Source: Bacteroidia bacterium (GTDB taxonomy: Bacteria; Bacteroidota; Bacteroidia; Bacteroidales; Azobacteroidaceae). From it: a stretch of DNA of 64,000 nt. The stretch lies in contig BNYG01000009.1 in assembly GCA_026000155.1 (NCBI GenBank), positions 1 to 64,000 on the forward strand, read 5' to 3'. A model generated the notes under the pieces. The model did no database searches. It was not told the origin of the DNA and saw only the letters and a program-made list of their open reading frames with translations. Position 1 is the stretch's first letter, and every line of letters starts with the position of its first letter. Below, in pieces: positions 23,215 through 32,658 of this stretch. Made by a program: the position numbers and the translations under genes.

Positions 23215-23978
23215 AAGACTGTATTTAAGTCGTTAATCAGATGATGCGCCGTCATATCTATTTGCAGTGGGACGAGCGCAGCATATCCGTGGGATAGCGC
23301 CCATTCATCATTGTGTTCATTATCGGAGTCTTCGTTCGCAAATTGCCCGGTCAGCCAATACACTGTCCGTCCGGTGGGGTCTTTTACCTTTTGAAATTCT
23401 TTTTCCCAATACCCCATGGTTTGTGTACAGACTTTCAATCCTTTTACATCCGGACTGTCCGGAACATTCAAATTCAGGCAAACGCCTTTGGGCAAACCGT
23501 TTTCCAATATTTTTCGGGCAACCGATTTTGCGTATTTGACCGCTTGTGTAAAATCTGCATCCGGCGAATGGTCGGTCAACGAAATGCCCAGTGAGGGAAT
23601 GCCTAAAATACATCCTTCCAAAGTGGCGCCTATCGTTCCCGAATAAATGACACAAATGGCGGAATTGGATCCGTGGTTAATTCCGGAGAGCACCAAATCC
23701 GGTTTCCGCTCCAGTATTTCGTTTATGCCCAATTTAATACAATCGACGGGAGTGCCGCTGCAACTGTAAATTGTCAGATCTTCTTCTTTTTTCAGGAGAT
23801 GCAAACGAACGGGATTTAACGAACTGATGGCGCTCGACATTCCTGACCGCGCGCCATCGGGTGCAATGACCACTATTTCTCCTAACGAACGAACTCCTTC
23901 CATTAACTCATTGATTCCTTTGGCCTGAACGCCGTCATCATTGGTGATTAATATCAGGGGTTTTCGATTTTCCGTCAT
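23172..23978 (-). CDS. surE: 5'/3'-nucleotidase SurE
   Basis: 268 residues. It removes phosphate from nucleoside monophosphates. Metal-binding NDDGVQAKGI near the start, SGMSSAISS, CSGTPVDCIKLGI, and VLSGINHGSNSAICVIYSGTIGATLEG are all present. The last 14 residues (FCHCGLDPQSQENR) are translated from a REP-repeat half and the stop lies in the repeat's CGTTAA, the same event as at the end of the JAMM gene. The catalytic part is intact. It is the first gene of the surE-lpxB pair and follows the aquaporin stop by one base. Confidence 0.96.
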   Translation of the reverse strand: MTENRKPLILITNDDGVQAKGINELMEGVRSLGEIVVIAPDGARSGMSSAISSLNPVRLHLLKKEEDLTIYSCSGTPVDCIKLGINEILERKPDLVLSGINHGSNSAICVIYSGTIGATLEGCILGIPSLGISLTDHSPDADFTQAVKYAKSVARKILENGLPKGVCLNLNVPDSPDVKGLKVCTQTMGYWEKEFQKVKDPTGRTVYWLTGQFANEDSDNEHNDEWALSHGYAALVPLQIDMTAHHLINDLNTVFCHCGLDPQSQENR

Positions 23979-23979
23979 A

Positions 23980-24681
23980 TTATTTCCCCTTGCCTGCTAC
24001 AAAATTATACACATAAGCAGCCAGGGCGGCGCCAACAATGGGAGCTACAATGAATAGCCACAATTGAGGTAATGCTAATGGATTTTCAGAAAAAAGAGCC
24101 GGTGCAATCGAACGAGCCGGATTTACCGAAGTATTCGTCAACGGAATACTGATTAAGTGGATTAACGTTAACGTTAAACCGATAGCCAAACCGGCGAATC
24201 CTTTCGTTGAACGCGGATCAGTAACGCCTAAAATCACAATCAGGAAAACAAAAGTTAAAACCAATTCAGCTACAAAAGCTCCGCAAGCGCTTAAATTCAC
24301 ATAACCGGCAGCGCCTTGATAAAATTCGGCGCCATAACCATTAGCAGCCAGAGTACCTCTTTCTCCACCGAATTGAGCAACAATAAAAGCAATGAGTGCG
24401 GCGGCCAGAATACCTCCAATTACCTGTGCGGCAATATACACGCCCAAATCTTTTGCACTCATACGACCTGCACAAAACACGCCAACCGAAACAGCCGGAT
24501 TAAGATGAGCGCCGGAAACGTTTCCAATACCATAAGCCATCGCTACCACGGTTAAACCGAAGGCTAAAGCTACTCCCAAAAATCCTACAGAACCTCCTGC
24601 AAATACGGCAGTTCCGCAACCGCCCAATACCAAAACAAATGTGCCGATCAATTCGGCCGTAAATTTTTGACTTGTTTTCAT
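23980..24681 (-). CDS. aqpZ: Aquaporin Z-like MIP channel
   Basis: 233 residues with six membrane helices and the two NPA half-helix motifs: [12 protein letters not shown] and [15 protein letters not shown]. Arg after the second NPA (NPAR) is the selectivity-filter residue. Sequence and length are closer to water-type AqpZ than to glycerol facilitators. The stop is one base before the surE start, so read-through transcription into surE-lpxB is likely. Confidence 0.93.
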   Translation of the reverse strand: MKTSQKFTAELIGTFVLVLGGCGTAVFAGGSVGFLGVALAFGLTVVAMAYGIGNVSGAHLNPAVSVGVFCAGRMSAKDLGVYIAAQVIGGILAAALIAFIVAQFGGERGTLAANGYGAEFYQGAAGYVNLSACGAFVAELVLTFVFLIVILGVTDPRSTKGFAGLAIGLTLTLIHLISIPLTNTSVNPARSIAPALFSENPLALPQLWLFIVAPIVGAALAAYVYNFVAGKGK

Positions 24682-24715
24682 CGATTTGTATTTTTAAATT
24701 ATACTTAATTTGATG

Positions 24716-24723
24716 CAAAGATA
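24716..24723 (-). promoter_or_regulatory. -7 element of aqpZ (and possibly surE-lpxB)
   Basis: On the minus strand TATCTTTG matches TAnnTTTG, 35 bases before the aqpZ start. Confidence 0.5.
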
Positions 24724-24767
24724 CTAATATCCTCGTTTTTTGAAAACATTTTGTCAATTATCTTTAC

Positions 24768-27707
24768 TTACATTGGTCGAAAACCGCCGCCAAAGCCGCC
24801 GGGAGGAGGGCCTTGCGGACGGGAACCGCCCATTCCTCTTTGCCTTCCGCCCGGTCGCATATCGTTTTCAGTAGCGGAACTGGATTTCGGGAATGCCGAA
24901 AATTTATAAATGAAACTGCACATGAAATAGCTGGGAATCGTCAACGATTGCGAAGTCCGGAATCCGGTGTTGGTATAAGTAGTAGAAATGTCGTTCCTGT
25001 CTTGCAGAATATCATATATCTGTAGTTTCAGGGATCCGGTTCCAAACTTCTTATTGAAAAGTTGTTTGCTGATAGCCGCATTCCACATCACTTCGGAAGT
25101 GTTGTATTCTTTTTCGTCGTATCCACGGCGAGCAGTCAAATTGATATCCGTTTGCAAGGTCCAATTGTAAGGCAAATACCAAGTAGTGTAAGCACCTGTA
25201 CCGAAACCATAAGTGTTTTGTTCATCGCGTTTATTTACTGTGTGAGTGATGCTGTTGTAATTGATATTTGCATTCAAACCGATATCGAACAAGTCGGAAC
25301 GGTAATTGATGTTGACATTCTCCATGACGGAGAAGTTTTTCATAGTGTTCTTCAGCCTGTTTTCTTCTTTGCTGCCTTGCGACACATAACTATTTTGGTT
25401 CCGGTAGTTTATAAAAGCAGCGTTACCTATCGTAAAACGCTTGTTGCGCAAGGGTAGATTAAACATACCGCGCAATTGCGTGTTCCAGTTGCCGTTGATA
25501 TTATCATAACTCGTGATGCGAATCGTATCTCCCTGCATTTGGGTAGTAGAAGCAATGTCGTTGAGCGAGAAGTTTCCACTCAAATCTATGTTGTACATCA
25601 ATTGAGTTTCCGGCACATACTTTTGAAAGCGCATGCGCAATTGATTTTCGTATCCCGGTTTGAGGTGACTGTTTCCTTTCGACCATTCGGTAGGACGGCT
25701 GGTATTCAAACTTTCATCCAACTGAGACGCAGATGGTTGATTCGTTTCTCCTTCGTAATCGATGCGCAGGTTGGTGCGTTGTCCGAAGATATAATTAAAA
25801 TTCACTACCGGGGAAAAGTTGATCACATCCTGCGGGATAGAAGATACCAAGCTATCACCTATCAAATTTTCCAATCGCCTGTTTTCATCGTAAGCCACAG
25901 GGAAAATTTTGTCGGGATCGGGTTGATAAGTCTCGTTTCGGGATCGAGTAGGATCTACATTAAAACCGACCGTATAATTGTATTTTGCCCGAACAGCTTT
26001 GAAACTCAATCCGATACGTTGGTCGAGTGTGTTGCGCAGCGTACTCCGGCTCACACTGTCGATAAGCAGTGCTGTTCCGCTATTAATCAAATCGTAGGTA
26101 CTGTTGATGCTTTGTATATCATTATGAGAGATGCGATACAGGGCTTGCAAGAAGTTGTTGTGCCCGATAGGCTCTACATAAGAAAGCGTTGCCCGGTAAG
26201 TATTTGTATTATTATCATTTTCGGAACGTCTTATCTGGGGAACATCATGGTAACCAAGCGCATCGTTCGCATCATATTGACGTTTCAGCCAATCGCTATT
26301 TTCCAACGAATAGCTGTCGTTGTAATTTCCTCTCAGGTTGATGCTGAATACACGACCGCGTTTAGCAAATTTATGAGCAAAGTCCAAACTACCGCCGAAG
26401 CTAATTCCATCGCCTTTATTGTAAGTGTCAGACTTGGAATCGTAATTTCTGACAGTATCTGAGGGATTGGTATAGGCATTGGCAACGGAAGAAGATTCCG
26501 ACGCATTACTGTGGCTATTGTTGTAACGGATGTTCGGACGAAGTATCAAGGTGTTCATCGTGTCGGGTTTCCATTCTAAATTGAAATTGGCAGAAAAACT
26601 GTCCGACAGGTAATTACCGTTTGTTTTGGTGCGATCTAACTGCACATAGTCTATGAGTGAGTTCGTCTGATAAACATCACTTTGAGACTCCCTGTTAAGT
26701 GCTTGATAGCGAACGTCGCCATTCAGATTGAGTTTAGAAGAAAACTCTTTGTTCATGCTCAACATGAAATTGGTTGTTTCAGCAATACCACCACTGCCAC
26801 GCCCCATACGCATACCACTAAACTGATTGGCACCGAGGTCGCCTGCTCCCTGGTTGTTGTTATTGTTGTTGCCGAGTATCAAGGTATAACTGTCGTTATT
26901 TGTCCGGTTGCTAAGGAAGCCTGCGGCTTGACGGCGCAAACCTTCATCACCGTTCAAGTTGGTTCCGGCGCCGACCAAGGCATTGCCCATCGTACCTTTC
27001 ATCATTCCTTGCTTAACGGTAAGATTAATGATTGTTTCTTCTTCACCGTCGTCAAAGCCTGTCATACGCGCCATATCTGACTTTCTATCGACCACTTGCA
27101 ACTTATCGACCATTTCTGCCGGAAGATTTTTGGAGGCAATTTGCGGGTCATCGGAGAAAAACTCTTTGTTGTTCACGAGAAATTTCTTTACCTCTTTACC
27201 GTTGACGGTAATCTTTCCATCCGTAGCGACTTCTACGCCGGGCATTTTTTTCAACAAATCTTCCACCACTGCGTTCTCTTGCACTTTGTAGGAGGAGGCA
27301 TCGTATTCGATGGTATCGTTTTTGACGATTACTTCGGGCTTTTTCCCTTCTACCACCGTTTCGCTCAGCAAGATGGCATCGGGTTCCAAATACAATTTTC
27401 CGGCATTTACGGAAGTTTGACCGGCTTTGACCGTTACGTTTTTCGTTAACGGGAGATAACCCAAGTAAGTTATTTTCAGGATATAACTTCCTGCCCGCAC
27501 GTCTTTAAAAGAAAAACGGCCATCAACGTCGCTGATGGCTCCGGTAACGAGCGTGCTGTCTTTGGATTGCAATAAGGTAATACTACCTGCAATAATCGGT
27601 TCATCACTTGCTTTGTCTAAAAGAATACCGGCTAATGTGCTGTTTTCCTGTCCGAAAACAGACAAAGAAAACAAAAGAAAAATCAGAATGTTCCCAAGAA
27701 TTTTCAT
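24768..27707 (-). CDS. Large outer-membrane beta-barrel protein (TonB-receptor-like, OMP_b-brl_3 type)
   Basis: 979 residues. A signal peptide (KILGNILIFLLFSLSVFG) is followed by a carboxypeptidase-regulatory-like domain (about 24-110: TLAGILLDKASDEPIIAGSITLLQ), a plug-like region (VVEDLLKKMPGVEV, GKITVNGKEVKKFLVNNKEFF) and a long barrel. The C-terminus is Gly/Arg/Pro-rich (GGRQRGMGGSRPQGPPPGG), which is unusual because barrels normally end in an aromatic residue. No TonB box was identified. Substrate unknown; no SusD partner follows. Confidence 0.88.
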   Translation of the reverse strand: MKILGNILIFLLFSLSVFGQENSTLAGILLDKASDEPIIAGSITLLQSKDSTLVTGAISDVDGRFSFKDVRAGSYILKITYLGYLPLTKNVTVKAGQTSVNAGKLYLEPDAILLSETVVEGKKPEVIVKNDTIEYDASSYKVQENAVVEDLLKKMPGVEVATDGKITVNGKEVKKFLVNNKEFFSDDPQIASKNLPAEMVDKLQVVDRKSDMARMTGFDDGEEETIINLTVKQGMMKGTMGNALVGAGTNLNGDEGLRRQAAGFLSNRTNNDSYTLILGNNNNNNQGAGDLGANQFSGMRMGRGSGGIAETTNFMLSMNKEFSSKLNLNGDVRYQALNRESQSDVYQTNSLIDYVQLDRTKTNGNYLSDSFSANFNLEWKPDTMNTLILRPNIRYNNSHSNASESSSVANAYTNPSDTVRNYDSKSDTYNKGDGISFGGSLDFAHKFAKRGRVFSINLRGNYNDSYSLENSDWLKRQYDANDALGYHDVPQIRRSENDNNTNTYRATLSYVEPIGHNNFLQALYRISHNDIQSINSTYDLINSGTALLIDSVSRSTLRNTLDQRIGLSFKAVRAKYNYTVGFNVDPTRSRNETYQPDPDKIFPVAYDENRRLENLIGDSLVSSIPQDVINFSPVVNFNYIFGQRTNLRIDYEGETNQPSASQLDESLNTSRPTEWSKGNSHLKPGYENQLRMRFQKYVPETQLMYNIDLSGNFSLNDIASTTQMQGDTIRITSYDNINGNWNTQLRGMFNLPLRNKRFTIGNAAFINYRNQNSYVSQGSKEENRLKNTMKNFSVMENVNINYRSDLFDIGLNANINYNSITHTVNKRDEQNTYGFGTGAYTTWYLPYNWTLQTDINLTARRGYDEKEYNTSEVMWNAAISKQLFNKKFGTGSLKLQIYDILQDRNDISTTYTNTGFRTSQSLTIPSYFMCSFIYKFSAFPKSSSATENDMRPGGRQRGMGGSRPQGPPPGGFGGGFRPM

Positions 27708-27844
27708 TATGAAAAATTTTTATCAACTTATAAACTTAGTATAAAAGACACCAAAAAAGGAAAAAGGTTTAACGGGAATATTGGATTTTAAATAATTTAA
27801 CAATAAATAGTCGTAACTTGCGCCTTCTTTTAAAACAGGCATTG

Positions 27845-29692
27845 ATGAACGATTTTTTACAATTGCTGAGACGGTTTGTTCCGCCCTATAAAAAATATTT
27901 GGGAGCAAGTATCGGGATGAATATCCTCTCTGCGCTCTTAGGTTTGCTTTCTTTTGCTTCCATGATTCCTATCCTGCAAATGCTTTTTCAGGTGAAAGAA
28001 GAAGTCTATAACTATATGCCGGCGCAGTTGGAAGTTTTTTCTATTGAATCGTGGAGTAACTGGTTGGAGGCAATCGTGAATAACATTTTTTGGTATCTCT
28101 CCCAAATTATTGCCCAGCATGGCGGCTCTACCGCCTTGCTCGTATTGGCAGCTTTCCTCGTAGTAACGACTGTCTTGCGGGTTGCCGCGATGTATCTCTC
28201 TTTCTATTACATGATTCCTCTCCGGACAGGGGTAGTGCGCGATATTCGCAATCAAATCAATGAGAAAATTATCTCCCTGCCGCTGGCTTTCTTCTCCGAA
28301 GAACGGAAAGGCGACATCCTGGCTCGTGTGTCGGGAGATGTCAACGAGATAGAATCGTCGGTGATGAGTTCCTTGGATATGCTGTTCAAAAATCCGATCC
28401 TGATTCTTATTTATCTGATGGGAATGTTCTTTCTGAGCTGGCAACTCACCCTTTTCGTTTTACTCGTTCTCCCGGTGGCCGGTTATATCATGGGACAAAT
28501 CGGCAAAAATTTGAAAAAAAAGTCTGTACTCGGACAACAGCAATGGGGCGGACTGATGGCACAGATAGAAGAAACGCTGGGCGGCTTGCGTATTATCAAA
28601 GCTTTCAATGCAGAGCGGAAAATGCAAAATCGATTCACGGAAAGCAACGAGGGATTTCGCAGGACTACGAACCGTATCATGCGCCGCCAACAGCTGGCGC
28701 ACCCGATGAGCGAACTCTTGGGCACTATCACGATAGCGATCGTACTTTGGTATGGCGGCACCTTAATCCTTAACGAAACGAGCAGCATCGACGGCGCCCG
28801 TTTCATTTACTATATTTCCATCTTTTATTTATTGATTAATCCCGCCAAAGAACTGTCCAAATCCGTTTATTCCATTCAAAAAGGTTTGGCTTCGATGGAC
28901 AGGGTGGATAAGATATTGAAAGCGGAATCTACTATTACCGACCCGGAACATCCGGTAGCGGTGCCGTTCAATCATAAAATTGAATACCATCATGTCCGGT
29001 TCAAATACCGGGAAAACTGGGTGATCAAAGGTGTCAATTTAGAAATTCCCAAAGGCAAAACCATCGCCCTGGTAGGTCAGTCCGGTTCGGGCAAATCCAC
29101 GATGGTCGATTTATTGCCCCGGTTCTATGACGTTCAGGAAGGCAGCATCACGATTGACGGCATTGATATCCGCGATGCCAAAGTGCATGACGTCCGCCAA
29201 TTAATGGGAATAGTCAATCAGGAAGCCATTCTGTTTAACGATACTTTTTTCAATAATATTGCTTTCGGAGTAAAACAGGCTACGCTGGAACAAGTGATGG
29301 AAGCAGCCAAAATAGCCAATGCCTACGAATTTATCATCGCCTCCGAAAACGGTTTTGAAACCAATATCGGCGACCGGGGCTGCAAACTCTCCGGCGGACA
29401 ACGGCAACGGATCAGCATTGCCCGCGCCGTGCTGAAAAATCCACCGATACTGATTCTGGACGAAGCTACTTCCGCCTTAGATACCGAATCGGAAAAATTA
29501 GTACAGGATGCCTTGGAAAAATTAATGCAGAACCGGACAACGATCGTGATTGCCCACCGATTGTCCACGATCAAAAATGCGGATTTGATCATTGTGATGC
29601 ATGAGGGGAAGATTGTGGAACGCGGTACGCATAATGAATTGCTGGCGCTGGATGGGTATTACTCGAAGCTTTGTGCGATGCAGGCGTTCTGA
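27845..29692 (+). CDS. ABC exporter, MsbA-like (fused membrane and ATPase domains)
   Basis: 615 residues from the ATG at 27845. Six membrane helices (about 20-330) precede a nucleotide-binding domain with Walker A GQSGSGKST, signature LSGGQRQRIS, Walker B ILILDEATSALD and switch histidine in IAHRLST. The half-transporter works as a dimer. MsbA-type proteins flip lipid A-core across the inner membrane, but drug exporters share this layout, so the substrate is not fixed. It is divergent from the outer-membrane barrel gene. Confidence 0.92.
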   Translation: MNDFLQLLRRFVPPYKKYLGASIGMNILSALLGLLSFASMIPILQMLFQVKEEVYNYMPAQLEVFSIESWSNWLEAIVNNIFWYLSQIIAQHGGSTALLVLAAFLVVTTVLRVAAMYLSFYYMIPLRTGVVRDIRNQINEKIISLPLAFFSEERKGDILARVSGDVNEIESSVMSSLDMLFKNPILILIYLMGMFFLSWQLTLFVLLVLPVAGYIMGQIGKNLKKKSVLGQQQWGGLMAQIEETLGGLRIIKAFNAERKMQNRFTESNEGFRRTTNRIMRRQQLAHPMSELLGTITIAIVLWYGGTLILNETSSIDGARFIYYISIFYLLINPAKELSKSVYSIQKGLASMDRVDKILKAESTITDPEHPVAVPFNHKIEYHHVRFKYRENWVIKGVNLEIPKGKTIALVGQSGSGKSTMVDLLPRFYDVQEGSITIDGIDIRDAKVHDVRQLMGIVNQEAILFNDTFFNNIAFGVKQATLEQVMEAAKIANAYEFIIASENGFETNIGDRGCKLSGGQRQRISIARAVLKNPPILILDEATSALDTESEKLVQDALEKLMQNRTTIVIAHRLSTIKNADLIIVMHEGKIVERGTHNELLALDGYYSKLCAMQAF

Positions 29693-29726
29693 AGACTTCC
29701 GACGTAGCTGGATTGGAACTAAAAAA

Positions 29727-29870
29727 GGAAGACTATGAATATTTTTACCTATTCATAATCTTCCCTAATTTTTTATTACTACTTCCTTTTATTTAATCTT
29801 TGAAGGTTGAGAATCTCAACCGCCTTGAGTGCAGACAATAAACCCCATAGTCGCTGTGCGCAGCGGGCAT
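29727..29870 (-). repeat. Shared 3' element of paralogs 3 and 4, with terminator hairpin
   Basis: The reverse of 12015-12150. Hairpin 29727-29764 (GGAAGACTATGAATA / TATTCATAATCTTCC) stands between two convergent genes and can end both transcripts. CTCAACCGCCTTGAG is in the conserved flank. Confidence 0.75.
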
Positions 29871-29923
29871 CTAAGACGATCAATTACTACCCAAACAAGA
29901 CTTATCCTTACTCTGTAAGCCTT

Positions 29924-30871
29924 TTAATAAAACTCTACGCACACAAACTTCGGCGCCCAGGAGGTACCAGATGTGGTCGTAGCGCCTGTCGTTGTTGGCG
30001 AAACTGAGCGTGTCAACGACGACTGGGAGTCCCCATACGTCGAAGACGCGGACATGCACGCCGTCTTATCAACGTCAACGCCCGTCAAGCTTGTCACGCT
30101 GGAGGTGACGTAAAACACTCGCTTGACGATACTGCTGGCCCCGGCGGCGGCCGCAGCCGCGTTTGTAACGAATTCTGTTGTAGCTATAGTCGTATTACTG
30201 GTACCGGACGGCTGTGTTGTCGTGGTAGGCGATCCAGCCAGAGCTATGCTCGACACCAATTTTCCACCAGCAATCGTAGCATTAGCAATATCGGCATTAA
30301 CTATCGTGAGATCGGCTATATCATCGGAAGTAACCGAACCATCCACAATCTGAGACGAATTTACCGAATTGGCAGCAAGGTCGTCAAGCGTTACTGCCCC
30401 ATTGGCAATTTTAGCACTCGTGACAGCATTATCGGCTAACGTAGTCGCAATGCTTGCAGCGGCAGATCCGTCAAAATCAGCTGTCCCGGTGACATTACCC
30501 GTCAGAGTAATAGCACGAGCAGTAGCCAACTTAGTAGCCGTACCGGCATTACCGGAGGATAGTTTTGCCCAAGCGTTAGTTGCCCAATAATAAACCCCGG
30601 CGCCATCCAATGCCGAACCGGTATTGTAAACCATCGTTCCGGGTTTCGGAGTATTACCGGTGGCTAATGGCTGTGTAGCCGATGTTAATTCTACACGCGG
30701 TAGTCCTAAACCCAAATTACCTGCCGGATTGGGATCGTCAGTTTTATTTACATCCAACAAAGCCGAAGCATTCGGTTCATCTGTTCCACCGATTCGTACT
30801 TGTGCATTCATACTCGCTGTTATCCCTAAAAAGGATAACAACATCAAAAAAATCATTTTTTTCATTTTCAT
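29924..30871 (-). CDS. Exported tail-fibre-like repeat protein, leader-cassette paralog 4
   Basis: 315 residues. Signal peptide and constant module (1-106) are almost identical to the protein at 10376. The collagen and HVHPAQ part is missing, and the module joins directly to GNAGTATKLATARAITLTGNV and the turn repeats (NAVTSAKIANGAV, NSVNSSQIVDGSV, DLTIVNADIANATI). The last 75 residues (VKRVFYVTSSVTSLTG, Thr/Ser-rich, ending FVCVEFY) are unrelated to the tip of paralog 3 and are notably GC-rich. It looks like a shorter version of paralog 3 with a different tip. Confidence 0.85.
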   Translation of the reverse strand: MKMKKMIFLMLLSFLGITASMNAQVRIGGTDEPNASALLDVNKTDDPNPAGNLGLGLPRVELTSATQPLATGNTPKPGTMVYNTGSALDGAGVYYWATNAWAKLSSGNAGTATKLATARAITLTGNVTGTADFDGSAAASIATTLADNAVTSAKIANGAVTLDDLAANSVNSSQIVDGSVTSDDIADLTIVNADIANATIAGGKLVSSIALAGSPTTTTQPSGTSNTTIATTEFVTNAAAAAAGASSIVKRVFYVTSSVTSLTGVDVDKTACMSASSTYGDSQSSLTRSVSPTTTGATTTSGTSWAPKFVCVEFY

Positions 30872-31316
30872 TCTTTTATATTTATTTATATTTTGCCCCG
30901 AAGGGCTGTTAATTCAAATCTGTAACGAACCGGAAAGAGGCAGGCAATCAACTCCTTTTTTTAGAAAAGACGAATGAAAAAGATGATAAAAAAATTAAAA
31001 TAAGACTCACCTGCCTTCTCCGGTTACGAAATTTGTGTTATCTTTGCAGTCGCTTAAAGTATTGAAAACAAGCGATTTACGACAACAAATACCCTGTTTC
31101 TATCGGTTGCTTGCTCAGCAAAATCAGAGTTCTGAGAAATCCATTTTTAAGTATTGATTGACAGATGATTATCAAAGCATTTTATAAGACAAAAAGTAAG
31201 GCATGAATAACAAATCCGGAATTAGCGTTTTGTAGTTTTATTCGTAAGATATTAATATTTAGATAGATATGGATTTCAAAACGAAAATTGAAAAGTTATT
31301 TTCGCAAACATTCGGG
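30872..31316 (-). promoter_or_regulatory. Conserved 5' leader of the cassette family, copy 4
   Basis: Matches copy 1 from the start codon out to TTTTCGCAAACATTC near 31302-31316. About 60 bases (the AAAACATT hairpin part) are missing between the CCGGTTACGAAA block and the outward promoter motif. The plus-strand TTATCTTTGCAGTCGC (about 31038-31053) is here a full -7 consensus pointing away from the gene. Confidence 0.7.
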
Positions 31317-31444
31317 ATTGGAGCGATTACTAAGGCGTTGGGTGTTAATTAGTTTGTAAGAAAGAATTCCTTGAACAGAAGTTTTGTTGAATAACAGAAG
31401 TCTGTAGTTTGGAAAATCCCTGGCCAAGATATAAAAAAATAAAT

Positions 31445-31472
31445 TGACAGTTGAAGAAGCCTTCAACTGTCA
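31445..31472 (-). terminator. Perfect hairpin, terminator-like on the minus strand
   Basis: TGACAGTTGAAG pairs perfectly with CTTCAACTGTCA around a 4-base loop. On the minus strand it is followed by AATTTATTTTTTT. It may end the tatD operon transcript 400 bases after its stop, or a lost gene. Confidence 0.55.
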
Positions 31473-31710
31473 TTTAAAATAGCAGGATTTTTAGAAAAAT
31501 TCAAAATTAACGAAAAACATAAGCGTTAGGTAGAGATACTGACTTTCAGACCTAAATGTCCACCGTGCGAGTTCCTATAGTAGAGTACCCTAAATAACCT
31601 GCATTACGTAAAGCTACAATTTCTATGATATTAGGCAAGTATTCAGAAGCCTATCCTCAATCGGCTTATCTGTCAAGGAAACACGACAGGGAGTCTAGCA
31701 TGCCGATGAA

Positions 31711-31878
31711 CTGATAAGTCAGACAGTTACCAATCTGCGACTGAATCAGGAGATGAAAGATGAATAGGAGGATAAAATCTGGATGGTTGGTATCCGTTGG
31801 GATGCCTTAGATGTGGACTTGGCAATAGACAGTCTTTTGCATTCTGAAAAATATCCGTTAATTGCCAAATGTATATGA
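31711..31878 (+). pseudogene. Coding remnant of unknown family
   Basis: The frame from 31711 reads LISQTVTNLRLNQEMKDE, then a TAG at 31765-31767, then EDKIWMVGIRWDALDVDLA and a TGA at 31876-31878. The residue pattern looks protein-like, but no start and no family can be given. Upstream 31317-31710 holds other broken reading frames and the hairpin at 31445. This is probably the decayed end of a gene. Confidence 0.35.
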
Positions 31879-31881
31879 GCT

Positions 31882-32658
31882 TTATGAGCAAATCCCAAAC
31901 AGCCGCCGGGCGTTCTCAGTCGTTTTTTCAGCAATCGTCTCTTCAGAAAGCTGATACACTTCCGCTAATTTCTGCACAATAGCCGTCAAATACGCAGGTT
32001 CGTTTCGCTTTCCCCGATAGGGCACGGGCGCCAGGTAAGGGGCATCCGTTTCCAATACAATCCGTTCGATCGGCGCCAAGGAAAGGTAATCGCGGAAAGT
32101 CGCTTTCTTATACGTGATGACGCCATTGATGCCTAAGCTGAATCCCGGACAGCGCAAGGCTTCTTCCAATTCTTCCCGGCTTCCGCCGAAACTGTGGAAT
32201 ACGCCCCGGAGTTTATCTATACCTATTTTATACAGGCTTTCAAAAACGTATGGAAAAGCTTCGCGCGAATGAATCGCTACCGGCAAATTCCGGTCGATGC
32301 TCCAGCGCAATTGTTCTTCAAAGGCTTCGACCTGTTCTTGGAGGTAAGTTTTATCCCAATACAAATCAATACCGATTTCCCCAATGGCAATGTATTTTCT
32401 TTTTTCCAATTCCGTTCGAACGATATCCAAATCTTTTTTATAACCGGAATCGACACTCGTCGGATGCAAACCCATCATCGGGAAACAAGTTCCGGGATAT
32501 TGGTCGCACAAGGCGTATAAACGGTCAATGGATTCGATGTCAATGTTCGGAAGGCAGAAGGCGCCTACTCCTGCTTCCGTTGCCCGCCGGATCATTTCGT
32601 CCCGGTCGGCATCAAATTCTTCAGCGTAAATATGGGTGTGTGTATCAACCAAATACAT
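31882..32658 (-). CDS. tatD: TatD-family metal-dependent DNase
   Basis: 258 residues, a TIM-barrel hydrolase. Metal ligands: DTHTHIYAEEF at the start, IGEIGIDLYWD, LPVAIHSREA, GVFHSFGG, and LETDAPYLAPVPYRGKRNEPAYL. Homologues have 3'-5' exonuclease activity. The start overlaps the upstream gene by 14 bases, so it belongs to an operon running from tonB or the prenyl synthase downwards. Confidence 0.95.
   Translation of the reverse strand: MYLVDTHTHIYAEEFDADRDEMIRRATEAGVGAFCLPNIDIESIDRLYALCDQYPGTCFPMMGLHPTSVDSGYKKDLDIVRTELEKRKYIAIGEIGIDLYWDKTYLQEQVEAFEEQLRWSIDRNLPVAIHSREAFPYVFESLYKIGIDKLRGVFHSFGGSREELEEALRCPGFSLGINGVITYKKATFRDYLSLAPIERIVLETDAPYLAPVPYRGKRNEPAYLTAIVQKLAEVYQLSEETIAEKTTENARRLFGICS

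Noticed and set aside
25476-26462. 328-codon open frame on the plus strand inside the outer-membrane barrel gene
   Set aside because: It lies wholly antisense to a well-supported 979-residue protein, with a composition of Ile/Val/Arg runs typical of a shadow frame, and no promoter or family.
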